A DNA stretch of 64,000 nucleotides from contig NZ_BSSE01000012.1 in assembly GCF_030268965.1 (NCBI RefSeq), positions 124,001-188,000 of the forward strand, written 5' to 3'. Below, one piece after another: positions 62,362 to 64,000 of this stretch; the first letter of the stretch is position 1, and every line of letters begins with the position of its first letter. Below the pieces are notes generated by a model. The model searched no databases. It was not told where the DNA came from and saw nothing but the letters and a program-made list of their open reading frames with translations. Made by a program: the position numbers and the translations under genes. This stretch comes from Microtetraspora sp. NBRC 16547 (GTDB taxonomy: Bacteria > Actinomycetota > Actinomycetes > Streptosporangiales > Streptosporangiaceae).

Positions 62362-63009
62362 GTGACGAATCCCCAGGCTGTGCACGGCAGACCCTTCGAC
62401 GCGGTGCTGTGTGACCTCGACGGTGTGATCCGCTTCTACGACATGACCGAGTTGACCCGGATGGAACGCGTGGCCGGGCTGGCGGAGGGAACGACCGCCA
62501 AGATCGCTCTCGCGCCCGAGAACGACCTGCCGGTGCTGCGGGGCGAGCAGACCGTGGAGCAGTGGGGCGAGGTCATCGCCGCGGCGCTCGCCGACCACGT
62601 GCCGATGGAGCAGGCCCGCGAGCTCGCCGTCATGTTCACCCGGACCCCGTTCCGCGCCGATGAGAACGTGGTGGAGATGCTCCGCCTCGCGCAGGCGCAT
62701 GTGCCCGTCGTGCTGGTGACCAACGCGACCCCCGATGTGGAGGACGACCTCGCCCTGCTGGGACTCGCGTACTTCGCGGACGAGGTCGTGAACAGCGCCA
62801 GAGTCGGCGTGGTCAAGCCGGACGCGGGGATCTACGAGATCGCCGCCGAGCGGGCCGGCGTCCCGATGGACCGCTGCCTGTTCATCGACGACCGGGCGGA
62901 GAACGTCGAGGCCGCGGTGGCGCTCGGCATGACCGGCGTGCTGTACGGCGGCATCACGGATCTGGAGTCGGCGCTGGCCCCGCTGCTGGACATGGCCACG
63001 CCGTACTGA
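62362..63009 (+). CDS. HAD-superfamily hydrolase
   Basis: 215 residues from the GTG at 62362, which has GGAGG 6 bp upstream; the upstream GTG at 62344 has none. Motif I DAVLCDLDGVIRFYD (both Asp), motif II VVLVTNATPD, motif III Lys in GVVKPDAGIYE, motif IV CLFIDDRAENV. A cap of the C1 type lies between I and II. Probably a small-molecule phosphatase; the substrate is unknown. Confidence 0.92.
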   Translation: MTNPQAVHGRPFDAVLCDLDGVIRFYDMTELTRMERVAGLAEGTTAKIALAPENDLPVLRGEQTVEQWGEVIAAALADHVPMEQARELAVMFTRTPFRADENVVEMLRLAQAHVPVVLVTNATPDVEDDLALLGLAYFADEVVNSARVGVVKPDAGIYEIAAERAGVPMDRCLFIDDRAENVEAAVALGMTGVLYGGITDLESALAPLLDMATPY

Positions 63010-63049
63010 CCGTCGGCCACGGACGAGACGGTTCGGCGGCGCTGCACAG

Positions 63050-63115
63050 GGGCGCTGTTCAGCGCTGTTCAGCGCTGTTCGGGGGCGCGTTCAGGGGCGC
63101 TGTTCAGCGCTTTTC
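63050..63115. repeat. Short 10-bp tandem repeats between HAD and kinase genes
   Basis: Copies of GGCGCTGTTC/AGCGCTGTTC (three in a row at 63051-63080) and related pieces continue to the 3' end of the kinase gene. No function evident. Confidence 0.6.
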
Positions 63116-64000
63116 GGGGGCGCAGGGGATGCGGAGCACGAACCTGGCGCCGCGCGGGCAGTCGGCGATCGTGAGTGTGCCCCCGTGGTTCTCGGCGATC
63201 TGCCTGGCGATGGGCAGTCCGAGGCCGGTGCCTCCGGTGTCCTTCTTCCGTGAGGCGTCCAGCCGGGCGAAGCGCTGGAAGACGATCTCCCGCTTGTCGG
63301 CCGGTATGCCGTCGCCGTCGTCCAGCACTTCGAGCACCGCGGTCCCGTCGTCGCGGGAGACCGTGACCGTCACGTTGCTCTCGGCGTGGCGCTCCGCGTT
63401 GTCGAGGAGGTTGCCGAGCAGGCGGGCGAGGTACAGCCGGTCGCCGTTGATCGTCACGCCGGGGGTGAGCTGTTCGGTCACCGTGATGCTGCGCGGTCGC
63501 AGTGCCAGCTCGGATGTCACCAGATCGGCGAGATCGACGGTGTCGCGTCCTCTGGGAGCGCCCGCGTCCAGCCGTGCGATCTGCAGGAGGCAGGAGACCA
63601 GGGCCTGGAGCCGTTCCACGCTGTCCAGCAGCGCACGCGCGGTGGTCTTCCAGTCGGTCTTCTCAGGGTGAAGGAGCGCCTCCTCGATCTCGAGGTGTAT
63701 CGCGGTCAGGGGGCTGCGCAGGTCATGGGAGGCGTCCGAGGCGAACCGGCGTTGCCGTTCGACCGCCGTCTCGGCCCGGTCCAAGGTCTGGTTCGCCCGT
63801 TCGGCGAGCCGCCGCAGCTCGTCATGGAACCAGGGGACCGGGACCCGCCGGCTCAGGTCGCCGACGGTGATCTCGGCCAGTTCGGACGTCATGACGTCCA
63901 CAGGAGCGAGCACACTGCCCACGAGCCGGTTGGCTGCCAGGGCCGTCGCCCCCACCAGCAGCATCCACCCGGCGATGACCAGGCCGAGCACGGTGAAACT
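63104..64000 (-). CDS. HAMP-containing sensor histidine kinase (N-terminus beyond window)
   Basis: The frame is open to the right edge, so the N-terminal sensor part is outside. Visible: the last membrane helix (AGWMLLVGATALAANRLVG), HAMP (APVDVMTSELAEITVGDLSR), HisKA with the phospho-His in RFASDASHDLRSPLTAIHLE, then N box NLLDNAERHAESNVTVTVSR, G1 LDDGDGIPAD and G2 TGGTGLGLPIARQIAENHGG. A typical OmpR-partner kinase such as CseC/TcrY type. Its response regulator gene is expected to lie to the right. Confidence 0.92.
   Translation of the reverse strand, partial: SFTVLGLVIAGWMLLVGATALAANRLVGSVLAPVDVMTSELAEITVGDLSRRVPVPWFHDELRRLAERANQTLDRAETAVERQRRFASDASHDLRSPLTAIHLEIEEALLHPEKTDWKTTARALLDSVERLQALVSCLLQIARLDAGAPRGRDTVDLADLVTSELALRPRSITVTEQLTPGVTINGDRLYLARLLGNLLDNAERHAESNVTVTVSRDDGTAVLEVLDDGDGIPADKREIVFQRFARLDASRKKDTGGTGLGLPIARQIAENHGGTLTIADCPRGARFVLRIPCAPEKR

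Overview
The window is high-GC DNA from a filamentous actinobacterium, most likely a member of the Streptosporangiaceae. The lineage is inferred from gene content: a CU044_5270-type protein paired with an ECF sigma factor, a DUF222/HNH protein, very large LuxR (LAL) and AfsR/BTAD regulators, hadA/hadB next to rpmG and murB, and frequent GTG/TTG starts.

Layout. 1-6.5 kb: the end of a fused two-domain oligopeptide ABC ATPase, a C39-like peptidase with a GNAT-like front, an XRE-cupin regulator, a small secreted Cys-rich protein, YajQ, and a sigma factor/CU044_5270 pair. 7.1-20 kb: an accessory island at a tRNA-Tyr gene. The intact tRNA is at 7100-7181 and a diverged copy of its 3' half plus terminator lies at 15648-15785. 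Between them are a tyrosine integrase and excisionase, IS fragments, broken genes, a reductase-GNAT fusion with a divergent MarR gene, and small accessory genes. Two further integrase C-terminal remnants (13.2-13.6 kb and 19.3-19.5 kb), both in the same orientation as the intact gene, suggest several rounds of insertion at one locus. 20-25 kb: a membrane protein, a NarL-type two-component system, AraC and VOC genes, an NlpC/P60 enzyme and a lipoprotein.

25.6-29.6 kb is conserved core: tRNA-Thr, tRNA-Met, rpmG, hadA, hadB, murB, then a TMEM165/GDT1-type transporter behind what I read as a yybP-ykoY (Mn2+) riboswitch. 29.7-36.6 kb: a LAL regulator, a 54-residue protein, deoC, an aldehyde dehydrogenase, and a short dehydrogenase paralogue lacking the catalytic half. 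36.8-43.1 kb: a LURP-like protein, a DUF222/HNH protein, an FAD monooxygenase, a CsbD-like protein, a PspC protein and lipB. 43.2-50.5 kb (minus strand): a BTAD/AfsR regulator, a multicopper oxidase with its membrane partner, and NADP-type glutamate dehydrogenase. 50.7-55.3 kb: a Trk/Ktr potassium uptake pair, a small secreted peptide and asparagine synthase. 55.7-64 kb: a secreted protein, an MFS exporter with two coupled small membrane proteins, LysR/EamA, an SPFH-RHH pair behind a perfect palindrome, a HAD phosphatase, and a sensor kinase cut by the right edge.

Nothing here amounts to a clearly new large system. The observations most worth following are the layered tRNA-Tyr island, the riboswitch with mutually exclusive stems, the reductase-GNAT fusion with a palindrome over its start, the half-size dehydrogenase paralogue, and the SPFH/RHH module. 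All family assignments are from reading the sequence; no searches were run.
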